From: Aquimarina sp. RZ0 | GTDB lineage: Bacteria; Bacteroidota; Bacteroidia; Flavobacteriales; Flavobacteriaceae | Assembly: GCF_008370685.1 (NCBI RefSeq) | Contig: NZ_VTZU01000016.1 | Coordinates: 1-64,000 of the forward strand | Length of the DNA: 64,000 nucleotides | Direction: 5' to 3' | In this document: positions 36,042 through 44,713 of the stretch, piece after piece | Numbering within the stretch: the stretch's first letter is position 1 | Layout: each line of letters opens with the position of its first letter | Program-made: the position numbers and the translations under genes | Notes under the pieces: generated by a model | Databases searched by the model: none | Seen by the model: the letters and a program-made list of their open reading frames with translations, nothing else | What the model was told of the DNA's origin: nothing

Positions 36042-37157
36042 ATGAAAAACTCTAATAGAATTTTAGCAATAGACCTGGCAAGAGGTGTAAGCGTATTAAT
36101 GGTTATTATAGTACACACACTTTGGATATATGGAGACATTCATACACAATCAGAAACCTGGCTGGGCGCTATGATACATTTTATAGGTAAAGGAACTCCC
36201 ATGTTCTTAATTGCTATGGGAGTATCTTTTACATTATCACGTAATCAAAGTGTGGTATTATCCATAAAAAGGGCGTTTTATATTTTGGCAATGGGGTATT
36301 CAATGAATTTTCTAAAGTTTATACTTCCCACATTAGTTGGAATAATACCTTCTAATTTTATAGAAGCTTATGGATGGACATATCCTGCTACTGCAGAGAA
36401 TATGATCTATATGCTAGGAACCGGAGATATTCTTCAACTGGCGGGGGTTTCTCTATTGTTCATGGGAGTTATCAATACTTTTTCAAAAAATAAATATATA
36501 CCATTAATTATTGCATTGCTAATTGTTTTGACAACTAGGGGAATACACGGCTTCCGATTGGATATAGTAGGTGTGGATTATGTTCTTGATCTTTTATGGG
36601 GAGCAAAGTGGAATGTTTATTTTGCTGTATTTCCTTGGTTTTCTTTTATTCTTATAGGCATGTTTTTTGGGATGTGGTATAAGGAGAAAAAAAATGATGT
36701 CAAGACCATATTCGATAAAATGGGTATTGGCGGAATACTTCTAATGGGTATTGGTGCGGGGTTATGCTACTATAATTTTGAATATCATTTTGGGGATTAT
36801 TTTCATTTAGGCCCAGGAGGAACTATGTATTTGGCAGGCTTTAATTTGATACTGATGTGGGTATCCAATGTATTAGTAACAAAAGTCAGGGAAAATCCTG
36901 TTTTTAACTTCTTCTTCTATTGTAGTAAAAGAGTTACCACCATTTATATGATCCAATGGATACTTATTTGTTGGGGAATGGGATTTTTAGGATATCAGCA
37001 ATTTGGAGTTGTTGGTGTACTGTTCCTAATTCCTTGTTATACCATAGTAATCTTAGCCATCCAAAAGTTTGTAATAGATAAACTAAGCAGACCAAATACA
37101 TCTAAAAAGCAATCAGCTACTATTCCTAAAAGGGGAGTGACCATGCAAAAAACGTAA
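36042..37157 (+). CDS. Multi-helix membrane acyltransferase-like protein (heparan-alpha-glucosaminide N-acetyltransferase/DUF1624 type)
   Basis: 371 residues with about ten hydrophobic helices. The opening NRILAIDLARGVSVLMVIIVHT with an early His is the DUF1624/acyltransferase_3 signature, and GKGTPMFLIAMG follows. Family members acylate sugars or other small molecules across the membrane, so this one might attach an acetyl or acyl group to the siderophore or a lipid. It follows the hydroxylase gene by 26 bases and precedes the RpfF-like gene by 4. The substrate is unknown. Confidence 0.78.
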   Translation: MKNSNRILAIDLARGVSVLMVIIVHTLWIYGDIHTQSETWLGAMIHFIGKGTPMFLIAMGVSFTLSRNQSVVLSIKRAFYILAMGYSMNFLKFILPTLVGIIPSNFIEAYGWTYPATAENMIYMLGTGDILQLAGVSLLFMGVINTFSKNKYIPLIIALLIVLTTRGIHGFRLDIVGVDYVLDLLWGAKWNVYFAVFPWFSFILIGMFFGMWYKEKKNDVKTIFDKMGIGGILLMGIGAGLCYYNFEYHFGDYFHLGPGGTMYLAGFNLILMWVSNVLVTKVRENPVFNFFFYCSKRVTTIYMIQWILICWGMGFLGYQQFGVVGVLFLIPCYTIVILAIQKFVIDKLSRPNTSKKQSATIPKRGVTMQKT

Positions 37158-37161
37158 TATT

Positions 37162-37989
37162 ATGAGACAATTTAATTGTATTTCTATAGCGTATTATAAA
37201 GAAGAAGAACTCTTGTTTTGGAAAATAAAAGACACAGGGATGCCTAACTTTTGTTTAAGAGGGCTCACGGAATTTAGTGAATTTTGTATGTGGATAACAG
37301 CATATTTTTCGCACCCGGACAGGCCTTTAAAATTTATAGTTTCCGGCTCCGAACATAAAGATATTTATAATATGGGAGGAGATCTGGCATTTTTTCTGGA
37401 GAGTATCAGAACAAACAATGTTCAACAACTAAAGACGTATGCCTACTTATGTATTGATGCTATTTATAATATGTATACTTCATTTGGTTTACCAGTAATC
37501 ACGATAGCTCTTACAGAAGGGAATGCCTATGGTGGAGGGTTTGAGTGTGCATTAGCACATGATTTTATCGTATCAAATGACAATGTACAATTTGGTCTGC
37601 CAGAGAATAAATTCAATTTATTTCCGGGGATGGGTGCCTATAGTTTATTGTATAGAAAACTGAATACCATCGATGCAGATGCCATTATTCGAAGCGGAAA
37701 GATATATACATCCAGATATCTGGAATCTTTAGGACTTATAGAAAAAATTGCTGTAAAAGATAGTACGATGCTTGTACTACACAAATTTATAAGAGAGATT
37801 AATGAGCGATTTAATTTTGAGTATCATCATATCCAATGTAAAAAACTAATACATCCATTATCAAAACATGAATTACTAAAAATAACAGATGTCTGGTTAG
37901 AAGCCTGCATGAAAATTAGCCAATTTGATCTGCGTAAAATGGAGATCTTATCAAAGGCACAATCCAGAAAGTCCAAAGTAGTATTATAA
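37162..37989 (+). CDS. Crotonase-fold enzyme resembling DSF synthase RpfF
   Basis: 275 residues. From residue 75 on the protein follows Xanthomonas RpfF closely as I recall it: GGDLAFFLESIR, GNAYGGGFECALAHDF, GLPENKFNLFPGMGAYS, and a C-terminal KITDVWLEACM...KAQSRKS. The two catalytic Glu of RpfF (141 and 161) correspond to Glu128 and Glu148 here, with the same spacing of 20. RpfF has dehydratase and thioesterase activity on 3-hydroxyacyl-ACP and releases cis-2-unsaturated acids, the DSF quorum signals. It is the last gene of the operon and converges with the AraC gene one base away. It may supply an unsaturated acyl group for the siderophore or make a signal; both are inference. Confidence 0.82.
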   Translation: MRQFNCISIAYYKEEELLFWKIKDTGMPNFCLRGLTEFSEFCMWITAYFSHPDRPLKFIVSGSEHKDIYNMGGDLAFFLESIRTNNVQQLKTYAYLCIDAIYNMYTSFGLPVITIALTEGNAYGGGFECALAHDFIVSNDNVQFGLPENKFNLFPGMGAYSLLYRKLNTIDADAIIRSGKIYTSRYLESLGLIEKIAVKDSTMLVLHKFIREINERFNFEYHHIQCKKLIHPLSKHELLKITDVWLEACMKISQFDLRKMEILSKAQSRKSKVVL

Positions 37990-37990
37990 A

Positions 37991-39007
37991 CTATGTTTTT
38001 TCGGTTACCAAGGTATTTCTGAATTTTTTTGGAGTAATTCCTTCGATTTTCTTGAATGCAGCTGTAAAATGTGTGGCATTTTTGTAACCGACCAGTTCTG
38101 AAATTTCATAAATAGGTTTTGTACTATGATATAATAATTGTTTGGCTTTTTTCATCCGCAGTTCGGTAGCATACTCAAAAATTGTTTGACCAAATACTCT
38201 CTTGAATTCTTTTTTGAGCGCAAAATCATTCAATCCTATTTCGCGAGCCAGTTGTTGTATAGAATACTGTATAGAAAGATCTGAAGAAATCAGATGCTGA
38301 GTTTTATATAGCTTTTTAACCAGTTTATCAGGTTGGTTTTTGATTTCTTGAGTATTTGATTTTTTAGTATCTAATTTGAGCGTAATTAATTCCAGTATTT
38401 TTGATTCTAAGAATAAACGTTTTAATAGACCATTTTTTTTGTCAGATATAATTTCAGAAAGTATTTCTTGTGTTTTGCTGCACAATGGTCTTATAAAATT
38501 ATCTTGAGACCTCATTAATGCATACCGATTCAGAATATCATACGCTTCATAAAGGCGATGTCTTTTTAGAAATGAAACATCCATTCTGATTTTAATTTCT
38601 TTTAGATGCTTGCGTTTATGATAGGCTATAGAACCAGTGATATCTTGTACATATACCAGGTAACTTTCCTGACTTTCATATATAAAATCATTGACTAGCG
38701 TATCAATTTTTATGATTTGTTCTCCTTCAATAAGGAAAGAGAGCTCAAGCAAATCTTTGGATAAATATCCTGTAATGGTAAAGTCTTTTTTTAAAACCAC
38801 ATCAAATATGTAAACGTATAATCCATTAAAATGATAAGATTCAAAATGACCAGTGCCATATTCTTCTAAGAATTTGAATTTTTTAAAAATAATGCCACAT
38901 TGTTCCTGGGTACTTATTAATTGAGATATAGCGTATAATGCACAGTTGTCTTTTTTGCTATTGGTTTCGGTTTTAAGCGACGTTGCTTCACGTCTTTTTT
39001 TATCCAT
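37991..39007 (-). CDS. AraC-family transcriptional regulator of the siderophore locus
   Basis: 338 residues. The C-terminal about 100 residues hold the two helix-turn-helix motifs of AraC/XylS proteins (SIQQLAREIGLNDFALKKEFKRVFG, quoted in part, and ISELVGYKNATHFTAAFKKIEGITPKKFR in part). The N-terminal region has no recognisable cupin; it resembles the N-terminus of PchR-like regulators that sense ferric siderophores, but I cannot confirm that. It lies between the biosynthetic operon (convergent) and the receptor gene (divergent). Its start codon is inside the conserved TCCATAATACGTCAT motif of the receptor promoter, which suggests autoregulation. Confidence 0.87.
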   Translation of the reverse strand: MDKKRREATSLKTETNSKKDNCALYAISQLISTQEQCGIIFKKFKFLEEYGTGHFESYHFNGLYVYIFDVVLKKDFTITGYLSKDLLELSFLIEGEQIIKIDTLVNDFIYESQESYLVYVQDITGSIAYHKRKHLKEIKIRMDVSFLKRHRLYEAYDILNRYALMRSQDNFIRPLCSKTQEILSEIISDKKNGLLKRLFLESKILELITLKLDTKKSNTQEIKNQPDKLVKKLYKTQHLISSDLSIQYSIQQLAREIGLNDFALKKEFKRVFGQTIFEYATELRMKKAKQLLYHSTKPIYEISELVGYKNATHFTAAFKKIEGITPKKFRNTLVTEKT

Positions 39008-39078
39008 AATACGTCATTTTTCTCTTTTTATAGATAGTAATTTTGTAACTATATTTATTTAGATCAAATATAAATAAT
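39003..39078 (+). promoter_or_regulatory. Receptor promoter with shared activator-like motif, -7 box and Fur-like operator
   Basis: ATACGTCAT ends at 39017; 20 bases later comes TAATTTTG (39038-39045), a perfect TAnnTTTG; at 39055-39078 lies TTATTTAGATCAAATATAAA followed by TAAT. Within it TTATTTA and TAAATAA form 7-bp arms around nine bases. The same three parts with the same first spacing stand before the decarboxylase gene (25981-26053). A leader of 40 to 70 bases would follow. Confidence 0.62.
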
Positions 39079-39117
39079 ATTGTAATGTCTAACTGAATTG
39101 TTCAAAAAAAATTGTAG

Positions 39118-41454
39118 TTGTCAGTGATAATTTTACGAAAAGAATGGAATGCTTGTATGTTGTTTTTTGCTGTACTATCGTGTAGTGCTCAACATAATAT
39201 TCAGGGAATTGTTTTAGATCAAAAATCTACTCCGATTGTAGGTGCTACAATTGTAGTAAAAGGCCTAAAAAAACTGGGGGTTACAACTGATTTTGAGGGT
39301 CAATTTGTTATCTCAGTTCCAGAAGGTTCTTACACTTTGGAAACTAGTTATATTGGTTTTAAAAAAAGTACCAAAACAATAACAGTATCTACTGCAGATC
39401 CCGTATTCCTTACCATCGTTTTACAAGAGGATATTGAAGAACTTAATAGTGTTACTGTCAGAGGGAAAACTGAAAACGAGAAAAAAAGAAGTACAGGATA
39501 TGCTATTAATGTTATAGAAGCCAAAGAGCTAAAAAATATCCCGACAGATATCAATCAGGTTATAAAGAGTATTCCAGGAATTAATTTGAGAGAAGCAGGA
39601 GGGTTAGGATCTAATTTTAAGTTGGCACTAAATGGATTAGCAGGGAATCAGGTTCGATATTTTATAGACGGAATTCCTATGGAAAATTTTGGTTCTTCCT
39701 TGACGCTTAATAATTTCCCTGTAAATCTTATTAAATCCGTTGAGGTTTATAAAGGAGTTGTTCCTGTTTCTTTGGGATCAGATGCATTGGGAGGGGCAAT
39801 AAATATAATAACAGAAGGGAAGAAAGAAAACTATGTAGATGCCAGTTATAGTATTGGTTCTTTTAATACTCATAGAACAGCTTTGAATGCTCAATATAGT
39901 AATGCGCATAAAAATTATGTAAAGTTAATTTCATTTTTTAATTATTCAGATAATGATTATTTGATGAGAGATGTTCCACTTTTTGATCTTGAATTAGGGA
40001 ATTTTTTGGGAAATATTGACGTCAACAGGTTTTATGATCAATATACCTCTACGATGTTATCTGCCGAGTTTGGGGTTTTTGATAAGAAGTATGCCGATCA
40101 ATGGTATGTTCGTTTAACGAGTGCTTATAATAAAAATGAGTACCAACATCCTGATAATAATATTTTACGAGTGCTTGGCGAATTTAATACAGAAGGTAAT
40201 ACAATTTTATTGTCTACCGTGTACGAGAAAGAAATAGATAAATTAGGAATAAAACTATCAGGTCTTGTCGGAAATGTAAAGGAAATCAACGATGATACCA
40301 GTACCCGAAAATATAACTGGGCAGGAGATTTTATAGAACGAGATCCTTCTGATGGATTAGGAGAATTGGGGGTTGCCCGGTCTTTATTTCGGCTAACAGA
40401 TCAATTGATTAATAGCCAGGCAAATGCTAAATATACGATCACTGATGCTCATAGTTTAGAAGGTAATTATACATTTAATTATTTAAGACGTAAAGGCAAG
40501 GATGATATAAACCCGGTAAATTTCTCCTTTAGAGAACCCAGTACCTTGTCAAAAAATATTTTTGGTGTATCCTATACGTTAAAAAGTATAAGATATAAAT
40601 ATGATATTTCATTTTTTGCAAAACAGTATTTGTTTTCTGGAAAGCAAAAAAACGCAAATACAGAAGAAGTAACAACAGTTGATTTCTCAGACACAGGATA
40701 TGGAGGAGTGTTGGCCCTAAATCCATTGAGTTATCTAACCATAAAGGCTTCTTATGAGAAATCCTATAGAATTCCGGAAAGTTACGAGTTATTAGGAGAT
40801 GGATTATTTATACTACCTAATTTTGAATTAACACCAGAAGAAAGTGATAATATTAATATTGGAGGTAGGTTGAATACTTCTTTTTCATTTTTTAGCCTTG
40901 TCTATAGTGCAAATGTATTCTATCGAAAATCAATTGATTTTATACGCTTGAAAAGACCAGAAGGTGTGTTTAGCGAATATGATAATATAACTAATGTAAC
41001 TTCAAAAGGTATAGAATCTGGGGTTAAAGCTTCCTTCAACAATAAAATTGAAGCTCAATTCAATATTACCTATCAAGATATTATAGATAAGGATAGACTT
41101 GATGAAGGTGTAGAAAATGCTGCTTTTGATAGTAGAGTCCCTAATATCCCATATTTCTTTTGGAATACCAGAATGGGTTCTAAATTCTTTAAGAATAGAC
41201 TTTCAATATATTGGAATTACTCATTTACAGAATCCTTCTTTTTAAAAACAGAGAATAATGGGAACCCTCTTGATAAAAATGATATCCCTGTGCAACATGT
41301 GCATGGGATTGATATAGATTATAATTGGAAACAAGGTAGATATAATCTTTCTGCTTCAGTCACGAATCTAACAGATGCATTGGTTTTTGACAATTTCAGA
41401 ATTCAAAAACCAGGAAGGGCATTGTATCTAAAATTCAGATACTTTTTACAATAA
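39118..41454 (+). CDS. TonB-dependent ferric siderophore receptor
   Basis: Up to 778 residues. The start is unsure: TTG 39118, GTG 39124 and ATG 39157 are all in frame, and the last gives a short signal peptide ending SCSAQ. A carboxypeptidase-regulatory-like beta domain (IVLDQKSTPIVGATIVVKG) comes first, then the plug with RYFIDGIPMENFG and SVEVYKGVVPVSLGSDALG, then the 22-strand barrel ending with ...RALYLKFRYFLQ, the usual aromatic last strand. It takes ferric siderophore across the outer membrane. The lipoprotein gene follows 30 bases on, and a PepSY gene after that. Confidence 0.92.
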   Translation: MSVIILRKEWNACMLFFAVLSCSAQHNIQGIVLDQKSTPIVGATIVVKGLKKLGVTTDFEGQFVISVPEGSYTLETSYIGFKKSTKTITVSTADPVFLTIVLQEDIEELNSVTVRGKTENEKKRSTGYAINVIEAKELKNIPTDINQVIKSIPGINLREAGGLGSNFKLALNGLAGNQVRYFIDGIPMENFGSSLTLNNFPVNLIKSVEVYKGVVPVSLGSDALGGAINIITEGKKENYVDASYSIGSFNTHRTALNAQYSNAHKNYVKLISFFNYSDNDYLMRDVPLFDLELGNFLGNIDVNRFYDQYTSTMLSAEFGVFDKKYADQWYVRLTSAYNKNEYQHPDNNILRVLGEFNTEGNTILLSTVYEKEIDKLGIKLSGLVGNVKEINDDTSTRKYNWAGDFIERDPSDGLGELGVARSLFRLTDQLINSQANAKYTITDAHSLEGNYTFNYLRRKGKDDINPVNFSFREPSTLSKNIFGVSYTLKSIRYKYDISFFAKQYLFSGKQKNANTEEVTTVDFSDTGYGGVLALNPLSYLTIKASYEKSYRIPESYELLGDGLFILPNFELTPEESDNINIGGRLNTSFSFFSLVYSANVFYRKSIDFIRLKRPEGVFSEYDNITNVTSKGIESGVKASFNNKIEAQFNITYQDIIDKDRLDEGVENAAFDSRVPNIPYFFWNTRMGSKFFKNRLSIYWNYSFTESFFLKTENNGNPLDKNDIPVQHVHGIDIDYNWKQGRYNLSASVTNLTDALVFDNFRIQKPGRALYLKFRYFLQ

Positions 41455-41484
41455 TGAATATTCACTTTTTAAAATAAATATGAA

Positions 41485-42750
41485 ATGAAACAAATAAAAA
41501 TAACCACTTTATTAGCAATAGTAATTTTGCTTGCAATTACTGCTTGTAGCAGTGATGACGAGACTACGGGAGGAGGTGTTGTTGAACCGGATGTTACAGG
41601 ACAATCATCAAAAGGTTTTGTAATGGCATTAAGAACAACAGGAGATAACGAAACCGATTATATCGTGAGTAAAGAAGATATTATGTCTGGAGAAATTTCT
41701 GCAGAAGGAACAGGAATCGAACTCACAAGTTGGAGATTTTTCTATCCCGTAGGTAAAACTCTTTTTAGTACAGGATATAGTGAAGATAACCAGGGAGCCG
41801 CCTATGCAGATAACGGACAGGGAAGCATAGAAAAAAAAGGAGGTTTTATTTTTGACAATGCACTAGAAATGTTTGGTGCCACAAATGATAAAACTACTTT
41901 ACTGGCGATGGAAATTAACAGAGAAGATCCAACAAGGAGATTACATTTTATGGATGCTCAAAATGGTTTGGTCACAGAAATTAAAAATATAAGTATTTAT
42001 CAGGAGATTGATAATCAGGATCCAGTAAACTCTATTCTTTCATGGCCAACAGCTCTCGAAGTAAGAGGAGATAATTTTTTTATACCATTCCATAAGGTAA
42101 ATACTAATACAGAATCTGTTGAGCCAGATGAAGCCTTAGTAGCAATATATCCTTTTCCTGCTGTTGGCAGTGCGCCAGAAAAAATTATAACAGATAATAG
42201 AACGGGACCCATAGGTGTCAATGGAGCAACTACAGGTTTGATAGAAACTGCGAATGGTGACCTATATTCATTCTCTTGTGGTGCTGTGATGGCAGGATTT
42301 AAAGAAGCCTCTACAAAACCTTCAGGTATCTTGAAAATCAAAAGTAATGAAACAGAATTCGATAGTGACTACTTTTTTAATATTGAGGAAGCTACTAACG
42401 GTGGAAAATTATTCTCACTAGATTATGCGGGTGGTACTAAGGCGATTGCTAGAATTTTAACGAGCGATACAGGTGAAATTTGGGGTGCCTTCACAAGAAA
42501 ACCTGAAGCTTTTAATCAAAAATTAGTCATTATAGATCTAGAAGCAAAAACTGTTACAGATGTAGCTAATGTTCCGCTACATGCAAAAAGATATACATCT
42601 CCAATTCTGGTAGAAGCTGGGAAAGCATATGTAAGTATAGAGACTGCAACTGATGCTCATGTATATCAAGTGGATATAGAAACTGCAACAAGCACAAAAG
42701 GCGCAAAAATAATAGGGAAAACAATAAAAGGATTCTTTAGATTACAATGA
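41485..42750 (+). CDS. DUF4374-like surface lipoprotein, probable siderophore-binding partner of the receptor
   Basis: 421 residues. A lipoprotein signal peptide ends in LAITAC with Cys21, and the next residues SSDDE fit the Bacteroidota export signal that sends lipoproteins to the cell surface. The remainder looks like a beta-propeller (repeated GGxxFxxD and LxxIDxxxxxV blades) and fits DUF4374. A receptor, a DUF4374-type lipoprotein and a PepSY protein in this order recall the XusABC system of Bacteroides thetaiotaomicron as I remember it, where the lipoprotein binds ferric enterobactin. Here the partner would be the self-made siderophore. Family call moderate, role inferred. Confidence 0.78.
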   Translation: MKQIKITTLLAIVILLAITACSSDDETTGGGVVEPDVTGQSSKGFVMALRTTGDNETDYIVSKEDIMSGEISAEGTGIELTSWRFFYPVGKTLFSTGYSEDNQGAAYADNGQGSIEKKGGFIFDNALEMFGATNDKTTLLAMEINREDPTRRLHFMDAQNGLVTEIKNISIYQEIDNQDPVNSILSWPTALEVRGDNFFIPFHKVNTNTESVEPDEALVAIYPFPAVGSAPEKIITDNRTGPIGVNGATTGLIETANGDLYSFSCGAVMAGFKEASTKPSGILKIKSNETEFDSDYFFNIEEATNGGKLFSLDYAGGTKAIARILTSDTGEIWGAFTRKPEAFNQKLVIIDLEAKTVTDVANVPLHAKRYTSPILVEAGKAYVSIETATDAHVYQVDIETATSTKGAKIIGKTIKGFFRLQ

Positions 42751-42920
42751 TTTAAGAAAAAAAGTGTCCCGTCAACCTCTTGATAAAAAGGAACTGTTGT
42801 ATGTATATGTAGACTATTATTTCTAAAAACCTACAATTGATACGAGACTGACTTTTAAAGTTAAAATTTAGGGATATTTCTATCCAATCTTATATACTCT
42901 TAAAACCTAAATTAAAAATA

Positions 42921-43082
42921 ATACGATTTGTGATTAAAAAATTCGTATAAATTCATTGAATTATTTTTTCTTTATGCAAGGCAAAAAAATCAAGCATAGC
43001 TATAGCTACGGTTTATTTTTTAAACGAAGTAGAAAGGAAAAAGAAACGATGAATATGCGAAATTTTTAGTTATAAATCGTAT
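42921..43082 (+). repeat. Family-A hairpin element, copy 3 (162 bp)
   Basis: Reference orientation. Ends ATACGATTTGTG and TATAAATCGTAT; centre TAGCTATAGCTA. Over the outer 25 bases the arms differ at four places, three of which are G-U or U-G pairs in the plus-strand RNA. Confidence 0.87.
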
Positions 43083-43102
43083 AATACTAATTGTTGTTTG
43101 AA

Positions 43103-43200
43103 TTTACTCGATAATCGAGATTTAAATGCTCCGAGGCTTGCCTCGAAATCAAAATGTTTTTTTCAATAAATGCCCCGTGGGCTTGCCCCGAGGTAGTTTA
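43103..43200 (+). repeat. Family-B dispersed repeat, copy 3 (98 bp)
   Basis: The best preserved copy: CTCGAT-A-ATCGAG, then CGAGG-CTTG-CCTCG, then TTTCAATAAATGCC and GGGC-TT-GCCC closed by CGAGGTAGTTTA, giving three small hairpins in a row. Confidence 0.85.
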
Positions 43201-43423
43201 AATGAAAAGCAAGATTTTTTTATCTCGGTGAATAAGAAAAATCAATCATAGCAAGGTTACGGTTTGTTTTTATGCTGAAGCTGAGGTGAAAAAAGAACAT
43301 TTTATTCCAGTAAATTCAAACAGTAAATGGTATAAGTAGCGTACTGTTTTTAGTTGGTTTATTGAGTTTTAACATTCAAGGAATAAGATTTTTATAGATA
43401 CTTTTTTTTATTAATGACCTGAT

Positions 43424-44596
43424 ATGACAGATAAAACAGAAAAGAAAAATAGACGTAAAACAATTCTTAAAATTCATCGAATACTTGGGTTAATTACAGG
43501 TGCGGTGCTTTTTATTGTTTCGGTTACAGGATGTCTTTGGGTTTTTAAAGAAGAAATCGAAAGCTTTTATGATGATTATAAATATGTAATTCCGCAAGAA
43601 CAAGATTTTGTAAGTTCTTCTGAAGTAAAAAGGATTGCAGAAAGTATCATTCCTGATAGAGCTATTCACGGGGTGATCTACGGAAAACCAAATGAAGCGA
43701 TAGAGGTGGTTTTTTATGAAGCAGAACCAGAGGTGTTTTATCATAGCGTTTTCTTAAACCCATATACGGGCAAATTTATTAAGAGCTTGGATAATAATTC
43801 GGGCTTCTTTGGTTTTATACTAAAAGGGCATATAGGGCTATGGTTGCCAGAAGCAATTGGTTCCAGAATCGTATCTTATTCAGTCCTACTTTTTTTAATC
43901 ATATTAATGACAGGAGTATTGCTTTGGTGGCCCAAAAAAATGAAAAACTTAAAAGCTCGACTAAGATTCAAATGGAATGACAAAACCCGTTGGAAACGTA
44001 AGAATTTTGACTTGCATACCATCATCGGTTTTTATGTATCCTCATTTGGTTTGATACTGGCTTTTACCGGATGTGTAATGGCTTTTAACTGGTTTTATTT
44101 TATCGCGTATAAGGCTACAGGAGGTGATAAAGCACCACAATTTATAGTTCCTAACAGTGCTAGTCCTTATACCGATATATCAGATAAGGTTCCGGCATAT
44201 GACAAGCTGATTCCGATATTATATAAAACTTATAAAACTGCAAAAAGTTTTGAATTACATTATCCAGAAAATGATACGACATCAATTCTTGTTGAGGTGA
44301 GTAATTCTGACGGATTATATTACAATATGGATTATCTTTTCTTTGATCAGAATACACTACAAGAGATCGAGACGACCAGTATCTATGGTAAATATAAAGA
44401 TGCAAAATTTGCAGATAAAGTAATCCGGATGAACTATGATATCCATATAGGAGCTATAGGTGGTATTGCCGGAAAAGTAATTGCTTTTTTAGTAAGTTTT
44501 CTTTGTGCTTCACTACCAGTAAGTGGTGTTTTGCTTTGGTATGGCAGGAAATATAAGCGTATTAGAACCAATAAACTTAGTTTAATAAGTTCATAG
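43424..44596 (+). CDS. PepSY-domain inner membrane protein, probable ferric-siderophore reductase
   Basis: 390 residues with the PepSY_TM plan: helix 1 at about 22-42 after KIHRILGLITGAVLF, a periplasmic domain, helices 2 and 3 (about 148-166 and 200-222) and a last helix near 345-367 in ...LPVSGVLLWYGRKYKR. His residues in helix starts (KIHR, DLHTIIGFYVS, DIHIGAIGG) are those expected for haem or flavin-linked electron transfer. Such proteins beside TonB receptors reduce Fe(III) siderophores in the periplasm. A gap of about 670 bases with repeats separates it from the lipoprotein gene, so it may have its own promoter. Confidence 0.82.
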   Translation: MTDKTEKKNRRKTILKIHRILGLITGAVLFIVSVTGCLWVFKEEIESFYDDYKYVIPQEQDFVSSSEVKRIAESIIPDRAIHGVIYGKPNEAIEVVFYEAEPEVFYHSVFLNPYTGKFIKSLDNNSGFFGFILKGHIGLWLPEAIGSRIVSYSVLLFLIILMTGVLLWWPKKMKNLKARLRFKWNDKTRWKRKNFDLHTIIGFYVSSFGLILAFTGCVMAFNWFYFIAYKATGGDKAPQFIVPNSASPYTDISDKVPAYDKLIPILYKTYKTAKSFELHYPENDTTSILVEVSNSDGLYYNMDYLFFDQNTLQEIETTSIYGKYKDAKFADKVIRMNYDIHIGAIGGIAGKVIAFLVSFLCASLPVSGVLLWYGRKYKRIRTNKLSLISS

Positions 44597-44713
44597 CTAT
44601 ATTTTACAGAATTCATAGTATTGATGCACATAGTCAGGATGAAGTAATCCGGATATAAAACTAAAACACTAATGAGAGTGCATTATAAACAAAAATATGG
44701 AAATCAATAAGCA

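Larger units (their letters stand above)
42751..43423. other. Gap carrying family-A and family-B repeats and an outer inverted repeat
   Basis: No gene seen. It holds a family-A copy (42921-43082), a family-B copy (43103-43200), and an outer pair TGTTTGAATTTAC (43095-43107) with its exact complement GTAAATTCAAACA (43310-43322). Between 43201 and 43310 a stretch with TAGCAAGGTTACGG resembles half of a diverged family-A element. Confidence 0.7.
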
